From assembly GCF_003841405.1 (NCBI RefSeq), contig NZ_PXYA01000003.1, forward strand, positions 434,001-498,000: DNA of 64,000 nt. Reading direction: 5' to 3'. Both the position numbers and the translations under genes were made by a program. Numbering within the stretch: the first letter of the stretch is position 1; every line of letters begins with the position of its first letter. This document shows, in pieces, positions 1 to 13,615 of the stretch. The notes under the pieces were generated by a model, which was not told the origin of the DNA, made no database searches, and saw only the letters and a list, made by a program, of their open reading frames with translations. This stretch comes from Tetragenococcus halophilus subsp. halophilus DSM 20339 (GTDB lineage Bacteria > Bacillota > Bacilli > Lactobacillales > Enterococcaceae).

Positions 1-2
1 AA

Positions 3-557
3 ATCCTTTACAAAGACGAAAATGTGTTAGAAAAAGGATATAATCTACCAAAATATCGTACGCATTTAGGCATGGTCTTTCAATCCTTTAATCTATTTGC
101 CAACATGGATGTATTAGAAAATTGTACAACCGGACAAACGACGGTTTTAAAAAGAAAGCCTGAAGAAGCAAAAGAGATTGCGTTAAAACATTTAAAAAAT
201 GTTGGAATGGACCAATTTGTTTCTGCTAAACCAGCTCAATTATCTGGCGGACAAATGCAAAGAGTAGCCATCGCTCGTGCTCTTTGTATGAACCCAGATG
301 TCTTGCTTTTCGATGAACCAACATCGGCTCTTGACCCAGAAATGATCGGTGAAGTATTAAAAACGATCCAGGATCTAGCAGAGACTGGACTGACTATGGT
401 CATTGTTACGCACGAAATGAGTTTTGCTAGAGATGTTTCCGATCGAGTGATTTTCATGGATCAAGGCCTTATCGCCGAAGAAGGAGCGCCGACAGAGTTA
501 TTTGATCATCCAAAAGAAGCACGAACACAAGAATTCTTAAAACGAATTCGTTCATAA
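3..557 (+). CDS. amino-acid ABC transporter ATP-binding protein (5' truncated by window edge)
   Basis: Energises uptake of a polar amino acid, probably the glutamine/glutamate or cystine class, as the cytoplasmic ATPase of an ABC importer. The frame is open back to base 3, so the Walker A segment and N-terminus lie outside the window. Visible parts are a Q-loop ([10 protein letters not shown]), the ABC signature [15 protein letters not shown], Walker [14 protein letters not shown] and the switch histidine in VTHE. The C-terminal '[15 protein letters not shown]' is typical of the GlnQ/HisP polar-amino-acid subfamily. Permease and binding-protein partners are not visible, so the substrate is unassigned. 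A terminator follows directly. Confidence 0.93.
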   Translation: MLYKDENVLEKGYNLPKYRTHLGMVFQSFNLFANMDVLENCTTGQTTVLKRKPEEAKEIALKHLKNVGMDQFVSAKPAQLSGGQMQRVAIARALCMNPDVLLFDEPTSALDPEMIGEVLKTIQDLAETGLTMVIVTHEMSFARDVSDRVIFMDQGLIAEEGAPTELFDHPKEARTQEFLKRIRS

Positions 558-562
558 ATAAC

Positions 563-625
563 AAAAAAGAATTGAGACAAAAATCTGCAGTAGTGCGGAA
601 AATACTAATGTTTCAATTCTTTTTT
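563..625 (+). terminator. intrinsic terminator after the ABC ATPase gene
   Basis: Arms AAAAAAGAATTGA (563-575) and TCAATTCTTTTTT (613-625) are perfectly complementary over 13 bp and end in a T-run. They enclose a loop of about 37 nt. Confidence 0.7.
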
Positions 626-732
626 GTAAACAAATAATTTAGAAAATAAAAAAAATTTCTTCTTTTCTAATTGCTATTTCTTGTTGATTTTGTTAAGTTG
701 TTAGTTATAAAACGTGAAAGAAGTTGGTTTAT

Positions 733-2082
733 ATGGAAAAAAAGCTATCATTTAGAGATTATTTAACCATTGGTTCCATGCTTTTCGGCTTGTTTTTTGG
801 TGCAGGAAATTTGATTTTCCCCGTTCATTTGGGCCAGGAAGCAGGCGCAAATGTCACTGCTGCTAACTTAGGTTTGTTAGTTACAGGTGTTGGTTTACCT
901 TTTTTAGGAGTTATTGCAATGGGGGTTTCACAAAGTAGCGGTGTGTTTGAATTATCCTCAAGAGTCAATAAGCCTTATGCTTATATCTTTACTATTTTGC
1001 TTTATTTGGTCATCGGTCCTTTCTTTGCGCTACCGCGTTTAGCTACGACTTCTTATGAAATTGGGATTGCCCCTCATATCCCAAATGACCAGCAAGGTCT
1101 AGTATTAGCAGTTTTTAGTATTTTGTTTTTCATAACGGCTTGGTGGTTTTCCAGAAAGCCTTCAAAAATTTTAGATTATGTTGGTAAGTTTTTAAACCCA
1201 GTCTTTTTAGTCTTACTTGCAATTTTACTACTATTAGCATTTGCTAATCCCTTAGGAGACGTTGCTAACGCTCCAGTACAAGCTAGTTACCAGAGCGGTG
1301 CCTTTTCAGGTGGTTTTATCGAAGGTTATAATACCTTAGACGCATTAGCTTCATTAGCTTTCGGGATTCTAATTATAGAAGCAATAAAAAACCGGGGTAT
1401 CAAAGAACCCTCGACAGTTGCAGTAGATACGATAAAATCCGGTACTATTAGTATCATATTGATGGGAATTATTTACAGTCTTTTGTCTTACATGGGAACG
1501 ATGAGTCTAGGAGGATTTTCTGTTAGTGAAAACGGTGGTGTTGCTTTAGCACAACTTTCGCAACATTACTTAGGGACTTATGGTAGCATTATCTTAGCGT
1601 TGATCGTTATTGTTGCTTGTTTAAAAACAGGAATCGGTTTGATCACCTCATTTTCCGAAACCTTTTCAGCGCTATTCCCTAAAGGAAATTACATGTTTTT
1701 TACTATACTAGTTAGTGCAATGGCTTGTTTATTTGCTAACGTTGGTTTAACAAAAATCATAGAACTAGCTACACCTGTCTTGATGTTTTTATATCCTTTA
1801 GCAATGACATTGATTATCCTAGCCATTATCGGCCGACTATTTAATAACGATCCTCGTGTATATCAAATTACTACTTTATTTACCTTAGTGGCTTCCATTA
1901 TTGACGGTTTAAATGCTGCACCAGCCGTTGTAAGTCAAACAGGATTTGCTCAAACACTTATCCAATTAGGCGAACAATATTTCCCACTATTTGCAATCGG
2001 CATGGGTTGGGTTTTACCAGCATTCATCGGTTTTATTATCAGTCTAATCTGGTATGCAATCAATAAAAACAAGCATGCTTGA
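733..2082 (+). CDS. brnQ: branched-chain amino acid:cation symporter BrnQ
   Basis: Integral membrane carrier importing leucine, isoleucine and valine with Na+ or H+. The 449-residue hydrophobic protein has about 12 membrane segments and begins with the family hallmark '[17 protein letters not shown]' near residues 16-32; length matches the family. An in-frame TTG lies 9 nt upstream at 724, but ATG 733 is preferred because AAAGAAG (about 717-723) sits 9 nt before it. The gene is monocistronic: terminators lie on both sides. Family membership is clear; no regulatory site was recognised. Confidence 0.95.
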   Translation: MEKKLSFRDYLTIGSMLFGLFFGAGNLIFPVHLGQEAGANVTAANLGLLVTGVGLPFLGVIAMGVSQSSGVFELSSRVNKPYAYIFTILLYLVIGPFFALPRLATTSYEIGIAPHIPNDQQGLVLAVFSILFFITAWWFSRKPSKILDYVGKFLNPVFLVLLAILLLLAFANPLGDVANAPVQASYQSGAFSGGFIEGYNTLDALASLAFGILIIEAIKNRGIKEPSTVAVDTIKSGTISIILMGIIYSLLSYMGTMSLGGFSVSENGGVALAQLSQHYLGTYGSIILALIVIVACLKTGIGLITSFSETFSALFPKGNYMFFTILVSAMACLFANVGLTKIIELATPVLMFLYPLAMTLIILAIIGRLFNNDPRVYQITTLFTLVASIIDGLNAAPAVVSQTGFAQTLIQLGEQYFPLFAIGMGWVLPAFIGFIISLIWYAINKNKHA

Positions 2083-2101
2083 CTTAACAAATGATCTATT
2101 T

Positions 2102-2134
2102 TCCCCCATCAACTTTTTGGTGGGGGATTTTTTT
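2102..2134 (+). terminator. terminator of brnQ
   Basis: Stem TCCCCCATCAA (2102-2112) pairs with TTGGTGGGGGA (2117-2127) with one wobble and is followed by seven T. It lies 20 bp after the brnQ stop. Confidence 0.85.
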
Positions 2135-2136
2135 AT

Positions 2137-2168
2137 AAAAAAATCCCCGTTGGCGTTTAACCAACGGG
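2137..2168 (-). terminator. minus-strand terminator downstream of the 122-aa gene
   Basis: CCGTTGG (2147-2153) and CCAACGG (2161-2167) form a stem. Read on the minus strand it is followed by a T-run (A-run 2137-2143 on the plus strand). It abuts the brnQ terminator, forming a convergent pair. The 128 bp between it and the gene at 2297 show nothing recognisable. Confidence 0.7.
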
Positions 2169-2296
2169 ATCGGAGTTAAATGAAAAGTGAAAAAGTTGTT
2201 TAAGTTTATCTGCAACTATGATTATAGTGTAAAGAATAGTTGTGAAGATTTTATGATAAAATGTTATTAAAAAATATAAATTAGATAATCATCCAT

Positions 2297-2665
2297 TTAT
2301 CTTGCAAATTTCACGTTCTCTCCGGTTGGCGTTAAAATACTGATTTTATCAATCCTGTCCAATGAGATCATACGAGTTAATTGCGAATTATTTCTTAACT
2401 TTATTGCAATTTGGTCTTTATTTATCGTTTTTCCAACGACCCATCCGACTAGTACTTCAAATTTATCAACTTTTTCCGTTTTTAATTGGAGTACTAATAA
2501 ACTATTTTGTACCTTGGCTTCCTGTAATTTTAACTGGATATAAGCTAGTTTTTCTTTTTCCACACGTTTATCATGGTCATCACTTAAAAAAGTATCTAAT
2601 AATGTGGCAGAATATAGTTGGATAAATTTTCCCAGTTTATTTAAAACTTTAGGCTTTTTTTCCAT
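2297..2665 (-). CDS. conserved hypothetical protein, 122 aa
   Basis: I do not recognise this family. The protein is small and charged. Residues 1-60 look helical and coiled-coil-like, rich in K, E, L and Q. Residues 65-118 look like a compact beta domain ('VLVGWVVGKTINKDQIAIKL'). There is no signal peptide or membrane segment, so it is probably cytoplasmic. The ATG is backed by GGAAG about 8 nt upstream. It lies 22 bp downstream of the tyrosine phosphatase gene on the same strand and is probably co-transcribed with ruvAB and the phosphatase. Confidence 0.6.
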   Translation of the reverse strand: MEKKPKVLNKLGKFIQLYSATLLDTFLSDDHDKRVEKEKLAYIQLKLQEAKVQNSLLVLQLKTEKVDKFEVLVGWVVGKTINKDQIAIKLRNNSQLTRMISLDRIDKISILTPTGENVKFAR

Positions 2666-2687
2666 ACCCTATCTTCCTTTCTTGTCC

Positions 2688-3146
2688 TTAAGACCCTTCT
2701 TTAAACCGATTTAACCATGGCTTCATACCTTCCATTAACATTTGATACGTCTTTTCAAATTGACCCGAGTACCATGGATCTGGAATTTCTTGCTTTTGTT
2801 TTCCGTTAACAACTTCCATATATAAATGAACCTTATTCGCTGTTCCTTGTGGTGCCCGAGCAATTAAATCAGCTACATTCTGATGATCCATTCCAATAAT
2901 CCAATCAAATACATAATAATCTTCATCCGTTATCGGACGTGAACGCATTGAAGAAAAATCGACGCCTTCACGTTTTAAAATCGCTTGCGTTCCGGGATGC
3001 GGTAAATTCCCCTGTTCCCAACTACTAGTCCCTGCTGAATCAATGGGTAATATGTGTCCTCTTGCTTTGCTATATTGTTTCATTAATCCCTCTGCCATAG
3101 GCGAGCGACAAATATTTCCTAAACAGACAAATAAAACTTTTTGCAT
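2688..3146 (-). CDS. low-molecular-weight protein-tyrosine phosphatase
   Basis: Cytoplasmic phosphatase acting on phosphotyrosine proteins or small phosphoesters. The N-terminal P-loop CLGNICRSP (residues 8-16) is the C-X5-R-S signature with the nucleophilic cysteine and the binding arginine. The C-terminal DPWYSG supplies the general-acid aspartate. At 152 residues it has normal LMW-PTP length. AAAGGAG lies 5-6 nt before the ATG. It follows ruvB by 23 bp, a placement consistent with one ruvA-ruvB-PTP transcript. The physiological substrate cannot be deduced. Confidence 0.93.
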   Translation of the reverse strand: MQKVLFVCLGNICRSPMAEGLMKQYSKARGHILPIDSAGTSSWEQGNLPHPGTQAILKREGVDFSSMRSRPITDEDYYVFDWIIGMDHQNVADLIARAPQGTANKVHLYMEVVNGKQKQEIPDPWYSGQFEKTYQMLMEGMKPWLNRFKEGS

Positions 3147-3169
3147 AAATTTCTCCTTTATTTTATCTC

Positions 3170-4177
3170 TTATACAAATTTATCTTGATAAGGATATTGG
3201 AAATGTTCATAAGAACGAGCTGTAGCAACTCTTCCTCGCGGCGTACGTTTTAAAAATCCTTTTTGAATTAAAAATGGTTCATACATATCTTCTACAGTTT
3301 CCCGTTCTTCTCCAATGTTTACCGATAATGTATTTAAACCAACCGGCCCACCTTCATATAATTCAATCATCGTCTTGATTAACTTTTGATCAATATAATC
3401 TAGTCCTTCATTGTCCACCTGTAACAAAGATAAAGCTTTATCCGCTATTTTTTGATCAATCACGCCATCAGCTTGCACTTGCGCAAAATCGCGAATTCTT
3501 TTTAGTAAACGATTAGCAACGCGAGGAGTACCACGAGAGCGACGGGCAATTTCTATAGCCCCTTCATGAACAATTTCTGTTTGAAAAACAGAGGACGAAC
3601 GTAAAACAATTTCTTTTAAGTCTTTTTCCTCATAATACTCCATATGAGAAATAATTCCAAAGCGATCTCTTAAAGGAGCTGAGAGCATACCCGCTCTAGT
3701 TGTAGCACCAATTAAAGTAAAAGGTGGTAAAGGAAAATGCACCGGATGACTTGTTGTACCTTGCCCCACCATGATATCAACATAGAAATCTTCCATGGCA
3801 GAGTATAACATCTCCTCAGCAACTCTTGGTAGCCGGTGGATTTCATCTATAAATAATACATCACCAGGTTCTAATTCATTCAATGTAGCAATTAAATCTC
3901 CCGGTTTTTCAATAGAGGGGCCACTTGTTGTACGTATATGTACTTGCATTTCATTGGCGATCACCATTGCCATCGTAGTTTTTCCTAAACCAGGTGGGCC
4001 ATATAACAGGACATGATCAAGCGCTTCTTCTCTATTTTTAGCCGCTTGAATATAGATCTTCAACTCTTCTTTTACCTTATCTTGCCCAATATATTGTGAT
4101 AATAACTGGGGACGTAATGATTTTTCATAAAGTTCTTCTTCCTGACTTGCGTTTGGTGATCCCATCCGTTCTGCCAT
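3170..4177 (-). CDS. ruvB: Holliday junction branch-migration ATPase RuvB
   Basis: Hexameric AAA+ motor that, with RuvA, drives branch migration of Holliday junctions in recombinational repair. The 335 residues include Walker [10 protein letters not shown], Walker [10 protein letters not shown], sensor 1 GATTRAG, the arginine-finger segment APLRDRFG and the C-terminal winged helix ending '[22 protein letters not shown]'. An upstream in-frame ATG at 4195 exists, but ATG 4177 is correctly spaced from AAAGGAGGG. It lies 33 bp after ruvA, the usual operon order. Confidence 0.97.
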   Translation of the reverse strand: MAERMGSPNASQEEELYEKSLRPQLLSQYIGQDKVKEELKIYIQAAKNREEALDHVLLYGPPGLGKTTMAMVIANEMQVHIRTTSGPSIEKPGDLIATLNELEPGDVLFIDEIHRLPRVAEEMLYSAMEDFYVDIMVGQGTTSHPVHFPLPPFTLIGATTRAGMLSAPLRDRFGIISHMEYYEEKDLKEIVLRSSSVFQTEIVHEGAIEIARRSRGTPRVANRLLKRIRDFAQVQADGVIDQKIADKALSLLQVDNEGLDYIDQKLIKTMIELYEGGPVGLNTLSVNIGEERETVEDMYEPFLIQKGFLKRTPRGRVATARSYEHFQYPYQDKFV

Positions 4178-4210
4178 ACAAGACCCTCCTTTCATTCAAA
4201 TAAACGCTAA

Positions 4211-4804
4211 TTACTTCTTCATCATTATCTTCAAGGCTTTTCTCAAATATTCATCTGTCGTCATTGCCTCTTCTTCTTTTAACGACTTATAACTCTTTTT
4301 AACTTCCTTTTCAGTATAACCTAACGCTTGTAAAGCTTCCATAGCTTCTTCTAAAGCGGAATTTTCTAAGGAAGATTGGTCTGTATTTTGGTTTGTTGCT
4401 GGTGCTTCGCCAAGCTTTCCTTGCAAATCCAAAATTAATTGTTGGGCGGTTTTTTTACCCACACCCGGAAACTTCGTTAAAAAATTAATATCAGAAGATT
4501 CTATTGCTGCAATCAAACCTTCATGATCTTCATTTGCCATAATTGCTAGACCACTTTTAGGCCCAATTCCAGAAACACTGATTAATCGTAAAAATAGATT
4601 TTTTTCTTCAAGGGTATTAAAACCATACAATGTATGCGCATCTTCACGAATGACTTGATGTACAAAAATTTTCACTTGTTGATTAACTTGACTACTATAT
4701 TGATAAGGATTTCCTGCAGCAATTTGATAACCAACGCCATTATTTTCCAGAACAATATACGCTGGGTGGATCTCTGTTAATTTACCGATAATATATTCGT
4801 ACAT
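4211..4804 (-). CDS. ruvA: Holliday junction DNA-binding protein RuvA
   Basis: Tetrameric junction-binding partner of RuvB. It starts [20 protein letters not shown] (N-terminal OB fold), then shows two helix-hairpin-helix motifs ('[13 protein letters not shown]' and '[13 protein letters not shown]') and a C-terminal RuvB-interacting helical domain ending '[15 protein letters not shown]'. The start ATG at 4804 has GAAAGGA 6 nt upstream; an earlier in-frame start at 4852 is not supported. At 197 aa it has normal length. An IS200-type element begins about 55 bp upstream, so native promoter sequence is limited. Confidence 0.96.
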   Translation of the reverse strand: MYEYIIGKLTEIHPAYIVLENNGVGYQIAAGNPYQYSSQVNQQVKIFVHQVIREDAHTLYGFNTLEEKNLFLRLISVSGIGPKSGLAIMANEDHEGLIAAIESSDINFLTKFPGVGKKTAQQLILDLQGKLGEAPATNQNTDQSSLENSALEEAMEALQALGYTEKEVKKSYKSLKEEEAMTTDEYLRKALKIMMKK

Positions 4805-4834
4805 AGTTTTTCCTTTCTGCACGTATGTTCCCTT

Positions 4835-4843
4835 ATTATAACA
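4835..4843 (-). promoter_or_regulatory. extended -10 promoter of ruvA, next to an IS end
   Basis: Minus-strand TG-T-TATAAT (TATAAT at 4840-4835) gives an extended -10 about 30 bp upstream of the ruvA ATG. No good -35 is visible at the expected spacing. That position falls where IS200-derived sequence begins, around 4858-4864. Confidence 0.5.
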
Positions 4844-4861
4844 CAAAACCATATAAAATCA

Positions 4862-5575
4862 TAACCACCCTTCAAAAGGGTGGTTTGCTCTGGGGCTATA
4901 AGCCCCCAATACTAGCCAGCGTCTCAAGGCGCTGGCTTTCACTTTGTTCAAGCCACACTGGTTTTGTCGCTTTTGCTACCTCTCAAGAGGTGTTTTTATC
5001 ACTCTCTAACCCTTAAAAGGGTCTGCATATTCTCGAACACTTAGTTTATCTAAGGCCATATCATGTTTTTCTTGCTCTTGAATATATTTCTTGATGGTTG
5101 CCTCATTAAGACCCACTGTGCTCACATAATAACCTTCTGCCCAAAAATGACGATTCCCAAATTTGTACTTCAAATTGGCATGTTTATCAAACATCATCAT
5201 GGCGCTTTTTCCTTTTAAATACCCCATAAAGCTAGAAATACTTATCTTCGGTGGTATACTTACGAGCAAGTGAACATGATCGGGCATCATATGTCCTTCT
5301 AGGATTTCTACACCTTTATAACTGCACAATCTTTTGATAATCTCTTGTAGACTTGCTCTGTATTGATTATAAACAATTTTTCTTCTATACTTGGGGGTGA
5401 ATACAATATGGTATTTGCATAACCATTTTGTATGGGCTAAACTATTTGCTTTGTTAGCCAACTGAATCTCTTCCTTTCATTACCATGTAGCCTGAACAAC
5501 TACATTGTAACGCTAGTGAAGAGATTTTTTTAGTATAACTTTTTCCTTTCCACCCGCATAGCGGGTGGTTTTTTG
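4862..5575 (-). mobile_element. IS200/IS605-family element (single tnpA)
   Basis: The region between the ruvA promoter and the msrB terminator holds a Y1 transposase gene flanked by hairpin-forming ends. One end has ACCACCCTT/AAGGGTGGT (4863-4883), GGGGCTATAAGCCCC (4892-4906) and GCCAGCG/CGCTGGC (4916-4938). The other has CCACCCGC-ATA-GCGGGTGG (5552-5570). There are no terminal inverted repeats or target duplication, as expected for this family. Exact ends are uncertain by tens of bases; the right end may reach about 5608. No tnpB is present. Confidence 0.8.
5006..5461 (-). CDS. tnpA: IS200/IS605-family transposase TnpA (Y1 HUH endonuclease)
   Basis: Single-strand-specific transposase that cuts and joins at hairpin ends. 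The HUH-type metal site is 'PDHVHLLVSIPP' (H-V-H). The catalytic tyrosine lies in the C-terminal helix 'NEATIKKYIQEQ'. At 151 aa it has full length for the family, with 'HIVFTPKYRRKI' near the N-terminus. It appears intact. GAAAGGAAGAG lies just upstream of the ATG. Confidence 0.93.
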   Translation of the reverse strand: MANKANSLAHTKWLCKYHIVFTPKYRRKIVYNQYRASLQEIIKRLCSYKGVEILEGHMMPDHVHLLVSIPPKISISSFMGYLKGKSAMMMFDKHANLKYKFGNRHFWAEGYYVSTVGLNEATIKKYIQEQEKHDMALDKLSVREYADPFKG

Positions 5576-5617
5576 TTTCGCACGCTACGCGAGCTCAACC
5601 CGGTCTAAAGACTTAAT

Positions 5618-5644
5618 AAAAAAATCGCTCCAAATTGGAGCGAT
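5618..5644 (-). terminator. terminator of msrB
   Basis: ATCGCTCCAA (5624-5633) and TTGGAGCGAT (5635-5644) form a perfect 10-bp stem, followed on the minus strand by a T-run. It lies 15 bp after the msrB stop and is untouched by the neighbouring IS200. Confidence 0.85.
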
Positions 5645-5658
5645 CATAAATAATATTT

Positions 5659-6096
5659 TTATTCAACATATTGGACGTAATCTTTGTAACCCTTATCTTT
5701 CATTTCAGCTAGAGGAATAAATGATAAAGCAGCTGAATTAATACAATAACGCAAGCCACCATCTTCTTTGGGACCATCATTAAAAACATGACCCAAATGT
5801 GAATCAGCTTGTTCACTTCTTACTTCGGTGCGTGGTTGGGCTAAAGTAAAGTCTGCCTTTTCCTGTATGCTTGAGCCAGGTATTGGTTGAGAAAAGGATG
5901 GCCAGCCACACCCTGCATCATATTTTTTTGCTGAAGCAAAAAGTGGTTCTCCACTTACTACGTCAACATAAATTCCTTTTTCATAAAAATCATCATATTC
6001 TCCTGAAAAAGGACGTTCTGTCGCATTCTCTTGTGTCACTGCATAGGCAGTAGAAGAAAGTTGTCCTTTTAAATTATTTTTTGTTTGTTTAAACAT
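5659..6096 (-). CDS. msrB: peptide-methionine (R)-S-oxide reductase MsrB
   Basis: Reduces the R-epimer of methionine sulfoxide in oxidised proteins, using thioredoxin-type reductant. Visible motifs are '[10 protein letters not shown]', '[21 protein letters not shown]' spread over residues 90-110, and the catalytic cysteine in '[11 protein letters not shown]'. The paired zinc-binding CxxC motifs of some MsrBs are absent, which is a normal variant. At 145 aa it has standard length. It is monocistronic, between the rRNA operon terminator and its own terminator; GAGGGTGAG precedes the ATG. Confidence 0.95.
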   Translation of the reverse strand: MFKQTKNNLKGQLSSTAYAVTQENATERPFSGEYDDFYEKGIYVDVVSGEPLFASAKKYDAGCGWPSFSQPIPGSSIQEKADFTLAQPRTEVRSEQADSHLGHVFNDGPKEDGGLRYCINSAALSFIPLAEMKDKGYKDYVQYVE

Positions 6097-6164
6097 TTAC
6101 TCACCCTCTTTAAATACATTTTCTCTTGTTTAAATCAATTTGTCTAATATTACGCTTTTTTAAT

Positions 6165-6197
6165 ACAAAAAAAGGATTCCAGCGATTGGAATCCTTT
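6165..6197 (-). terminator. rRNA operon terminator
   Basis: AAAGGATTCCA (6171-6181) pairs with TGGAATCCTTT (6187-6197); read on the minus strand the stem is followed by a T-run. It starts about 12 bp beyond the 5S gene. Confidence 0.85.
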
Positions 6198-6208
6198 ACC
6201 TTTATCTC

Positions 6209-6324
6209 GCGTGGCGATGTCCTACTCTCACAAGGGGAAGCCCCTCACTACAATTGGCGCTAAGAAGCTTAACGACTGTGTTCGGCATGGGAACAGGTGT
6301 CTCCTTCTTGCCATCATCACCACA
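6209..6324 (-). rRNA. rrf: 5S ribosomal RNA
   Basis: About 116 nt. The minus strand begins TGTGGTGATGATGGCAAG, contains the conserved loop 'CCCATGCCGAACAC' and ends in GCCACGC. Ends are approximate to a few bases. An 85-bp spacer without tRNA separates it from the 23S gene. Confidence 0.95.
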
Positions 6325-6409
6325 CAACTTGACGTTGAGTGAACCTTTTGGTTCCCTCAAAACTGGATGAAAAACAACTTCTCGCTTCACCGAAAATCCA
6401 AACCTTTGT

Positions 6410-11105
<4,696 letters not shown>

Positions 11106-11279
11106 ATTTGATCGATCAACACCGTTGATCGTACTTAGCTCTTCAACTTTTTGCTCGCGTGTTGTTCGCGTTATTGCTTGGTTGCTTCTTCTTTTAAAGA
11201 AGCGCCCGACACATTGGTTCGTTTGCTTGCTTTGTTCAGTTTTCAAAGGTCTACTGCTTGTTGCTTCATTAGCTCATTT

Positions 11280-11308
11280 ATTATATCATCTAAGCAACAC
11301 ATCGTCAA
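11280..11308 (-). promoter_or_regulatory. rRNA operon promoter P2 (proximal)
   Basis: Minus-strand TTGACG (plus 11303-11308), a 17-bp spacer and TATAAT (plus 11280-11285). It lies about 180 bp upstream of the 16S gene. Confidence 0.85.
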
Positions 11309-11367
11309 ACATTTTCTTTATTCTTTCAATAACAAAATTTCAACTATGTTTTATTTGCAACTCCGTT

Positions 11368-11396
11368 ATTATAACAAGCGATATTTTACATGTCAA
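11368..11396 (-). promoter_or_regulatory. rRNA operon promoter P1 (distal)
   Basis: Minus-strand consensus TTGACA (plus 11391-11396), exactly 17 bp, then TATAAT (plus 11368-11373). It lies 88 bp upstream of P2, the usual tandem arrangement of rrn promoters. Nothing else is recognised in 11397-11530. Confidence 0.9.
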
Positions 11397-11530
11397 CAAC
11401 ATTTTAGTCATTTATAAAAAATATCCTGAGCGAAAGTTCAGCTAAAACAAATGTGTTGTTTTCGACAACGTTGAATACTTTACTACGTTTTTTTACGAAA
11501 GTCAATTATAAATTTCTATTTTTTATTATT

Positions 11531-11574
11531 AAAAAGATAAAAAATAGCTTACCTAATAAAATAAGCTATTTTTT
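11531..11574 (-). terminator. terminator of mutL
   Basis: AAAAAATAGCTTA (11539-11551) pairs with TAAGCTATTTTTT (11562-11574) over 13 bp, with a T-run on the minus strand. It starts 12 bp past the mutL stop and insulates the rRNA promoters. Confidence 0.85.
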
Positions 11575-11585
11575 ACAGTTATAGA

Positions 11586-13613
11586 TTAATGTGGATCTTG
11601 AATACGTTTGAACATTCTTTCCATATCGTAATTATCAAAATGAATCAATACAGGTCTTCCATGGGGACAATTGAACGGATTTTCGCATGCCGCTAAATCA
11701 GTTAATAAAGCCCGTGCTTGCGAATCGTTCAAATAATGATTTGCTTTAATCGATCGTTTACAACTCATCATAATCGCAGATTTTTCTCGAAATTTCTTTA
11801 CACTGACTTCTCCTGTCGTCAAAAGCATATCGATCATTTCACGGATTGTTTCTTCCTCTTGCCCTTGTGGATACCAAGTAGGATGAGAACGAACAATAAA
11901 ACTATTCGCACCAAATTCCTCCAAATAAATCCCTACGCCTTCTAACAAATCAGCTTGTTCTTTTAAACGAAGAGCATCATCATTAGGGTAATCAAGAACA
12001 ATGGGGACCAACAATTCTTGGAGGTCTGTGGAAACTTCTCCAATCTGACGGCGAAAGTATTCATACTTGATACGTTCTTGCGCCGCATGTTGATCAATAA
12101 TATATAAGCCTTCTGTATTTTGTGCAAATAAATAAGTCCCATGCATCTGTCCAAAATAGTCCAATTGCGGAAAACGTTCTTCAGTTGGTTTCTCTGTCAT
12201 TATTTTTTCCATCAATCGACGATTCTCTTTCTGATGTACATCAAATTCTGGATGATCCGCTATCGATTCCTGAGCGTTTTTTTTCAGATACGCTTGTTCT
12301 TTTTCCACAGTTTCTAGAGAGCTATTTTCACTATCAAGTTCATTTTCTTGACTGGAAAATGTTGATATGTCAGCTTCCTCCGATGTATTTCCATAAAAGC
12401 CCTCAACTTTTCCACTTTCATCCCCAACTTTATCCACAAAGTTTTCCACAGGCTTATTAACCGTTTCATTTACGTAGAAATCGCCTGTCTGCTTATCATA
12501 AGCTAATCCTTTTTTTTCATTCTTTGTAGATTCTTCAAAATCCATGGATAATTGTTGTGCTTTTTCTTGTTCGCTAACCTTTTTATTAAAATCTAAATTT
12601 TCCGCTGCATTAGGGATAAGATTTTCTTCTCTTAAACGTTCGTTAATTGTTTTAGACAACAAAGTTGTTAATTCCTGTTCTTTTGACAAGCGTACTTCTT
12701 GCTTAGTTGGATGAACGTTAACATCGACAAGTAGTGGATCCATCTCAATTTCAATGACCGCAATCGGAAATCTACCCACCATTAACTTAGAACCATAGCC
12801 GTTAACAATCGCTTTATTTAAAGCAAAATTTTTAATATAACGTCCGTTGACAATTGTGGACAAATAATTACGGGTTGCTCGCGTTACTTCAGGCAAAGTG
12901 ACGTAACCATGAATTTTAAAGTCTAAATCTTCCGCTTGAATTTCTCTCATTTTCTTAGCAGTCTGAACACCATAAATCCCTGCCATAGTCTGTTTTAAGT
13001 CGCCGTTTCCAGAAGTCGAAAGCATTTGATTTCCCTCATGTACTAAATGAAAGGCGACATTGGGATGACTTAAAGCTAAACGATTAACGATATCTCCTAT
13101 ATGAGCTAACTCTGTCTGCAGTGTTTTAACGTATTTCAACCGAGCAGGCGTATTATAAAAAAGATTCTCTACAATAATCTTAGTACCTTGTCTTAATACG
13201 GAAGGTTGATTTTCTTCAATTTTTCCACCTTTTAAATAAAGATAGGTCCCTTGACTGGCATTTTCAGTCGCTGTTTCAAAAGTAATTTCTGATACAGAAG
13301 CAATACTAGGTAAAGCTTCTCCACGAAAACCCAACGTACGAATACGAAACAAGTCGTCACGGCTATGTATTTTACTTGTTGCATGACGTTTAAAAGCACT
13401 CTCGGCATCTTCCGGGCTGATACCTGTTCCATTATCTATGACTTGGATTTTTTTTAACCCTGCCTCTTCTAATAAAATATTGATTTGTGTGCTATTTGCG
13501 TCGATAGCATTTTCAATTAACTCTTTGACGACTGAGGCTGGACGCTCAACAACTTCTCCGGCAGCAATTTGATTGGTGAGTCTTTCGGATAATTCCAGGA
13601 TTTTATCACTCAT
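11586..13613 (-). CDS. mutL: DNA mismatch repair protein MutL
   Basis: Dimeric GHKL ATPase and latent nicking endonuclease that couples mismatch recognition by MutS to strand excision. The N-terminal ATPase shows 'ELIENAIDA', 'DNGTGI' and 'GFRGEALPSI'. The linker, about residues 340-490, is acidic and variable. The C-terminal domain has the endonuclease motif 'DQHAAQERIKYE', 'CPHGRPV' and a likely clamp-binding 'QELLVPI'. At 675 aa it is full length. The ATG lies inside the target duplication of an IS4 element. The native ribosome binding site (AAGGGAAAG) is now about 1.5 kb upstream. The transposase stop codon ends 3 nt before the ATG, so translation may depend on coupling. Confidence 0.96.
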   Translation of the reverse strand: MSDKILELSERLTNQIAAGEVVERPASVVKELIENAIDANSTQINILLEEAGLKKIQVIDNGTGISPEDAESAFKRHATSKIHSRDDLFRIRTLGFRGEALPSIASVSEITFETATENASQGTYLYLKGGKIEENQPSVLRQGTKIIVENLFYNTPARLKYVKTLQTELAHIGDIVNRLALSHPNVAFHLVHEGNQMLSTSGNGDLKQTMAGIYGVQTAKKMREIQAEDLDFKIHGYVTLPEVTRATRNYLSTIVNGRYIKNFALNKAIVNGYGSKLMVGRFPIAVIEIEMDPLLVDVNVHPTKQEVRLSKEQELTTLLSKTINERLREENLIPNAAENLDFNKKVSEQEKAQQLSMDFEESTKNEKKGLAYDKQTGDFYVNETVNKPVENFVDKVGDESGKVEGFYGNTSEEADISTFSSQENELDSENSSLETVEKEQAYLKKNAQESIADHPEFDVHQKENRRLMEKIMTEKPTEERFPQLDYFGQMHGTYLFAQNTEGLYIIDQHAAQERIKYEYFRRQIGEVSTDLQELLVPIVLDYPNDDALRLKEQADLLEGVGIYLEEFGANSFIVRSHPTWYPQGQEEETIREMIDMLLTTGEVSVKKFREKSAIMMSCKRSIKANHYLNDSQARALLTDLAACENPFNCPHGRPVLIHFDNYDMERMFKRIQDPH

Positions 13614-13615
13614 TA

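Noticed and set aside
12122-12460. 112-codon open frame opposite mutL
   Set aside because: Antisense to the variable acidic linker of mutL, with no ribosome binding site or recognisable domain.
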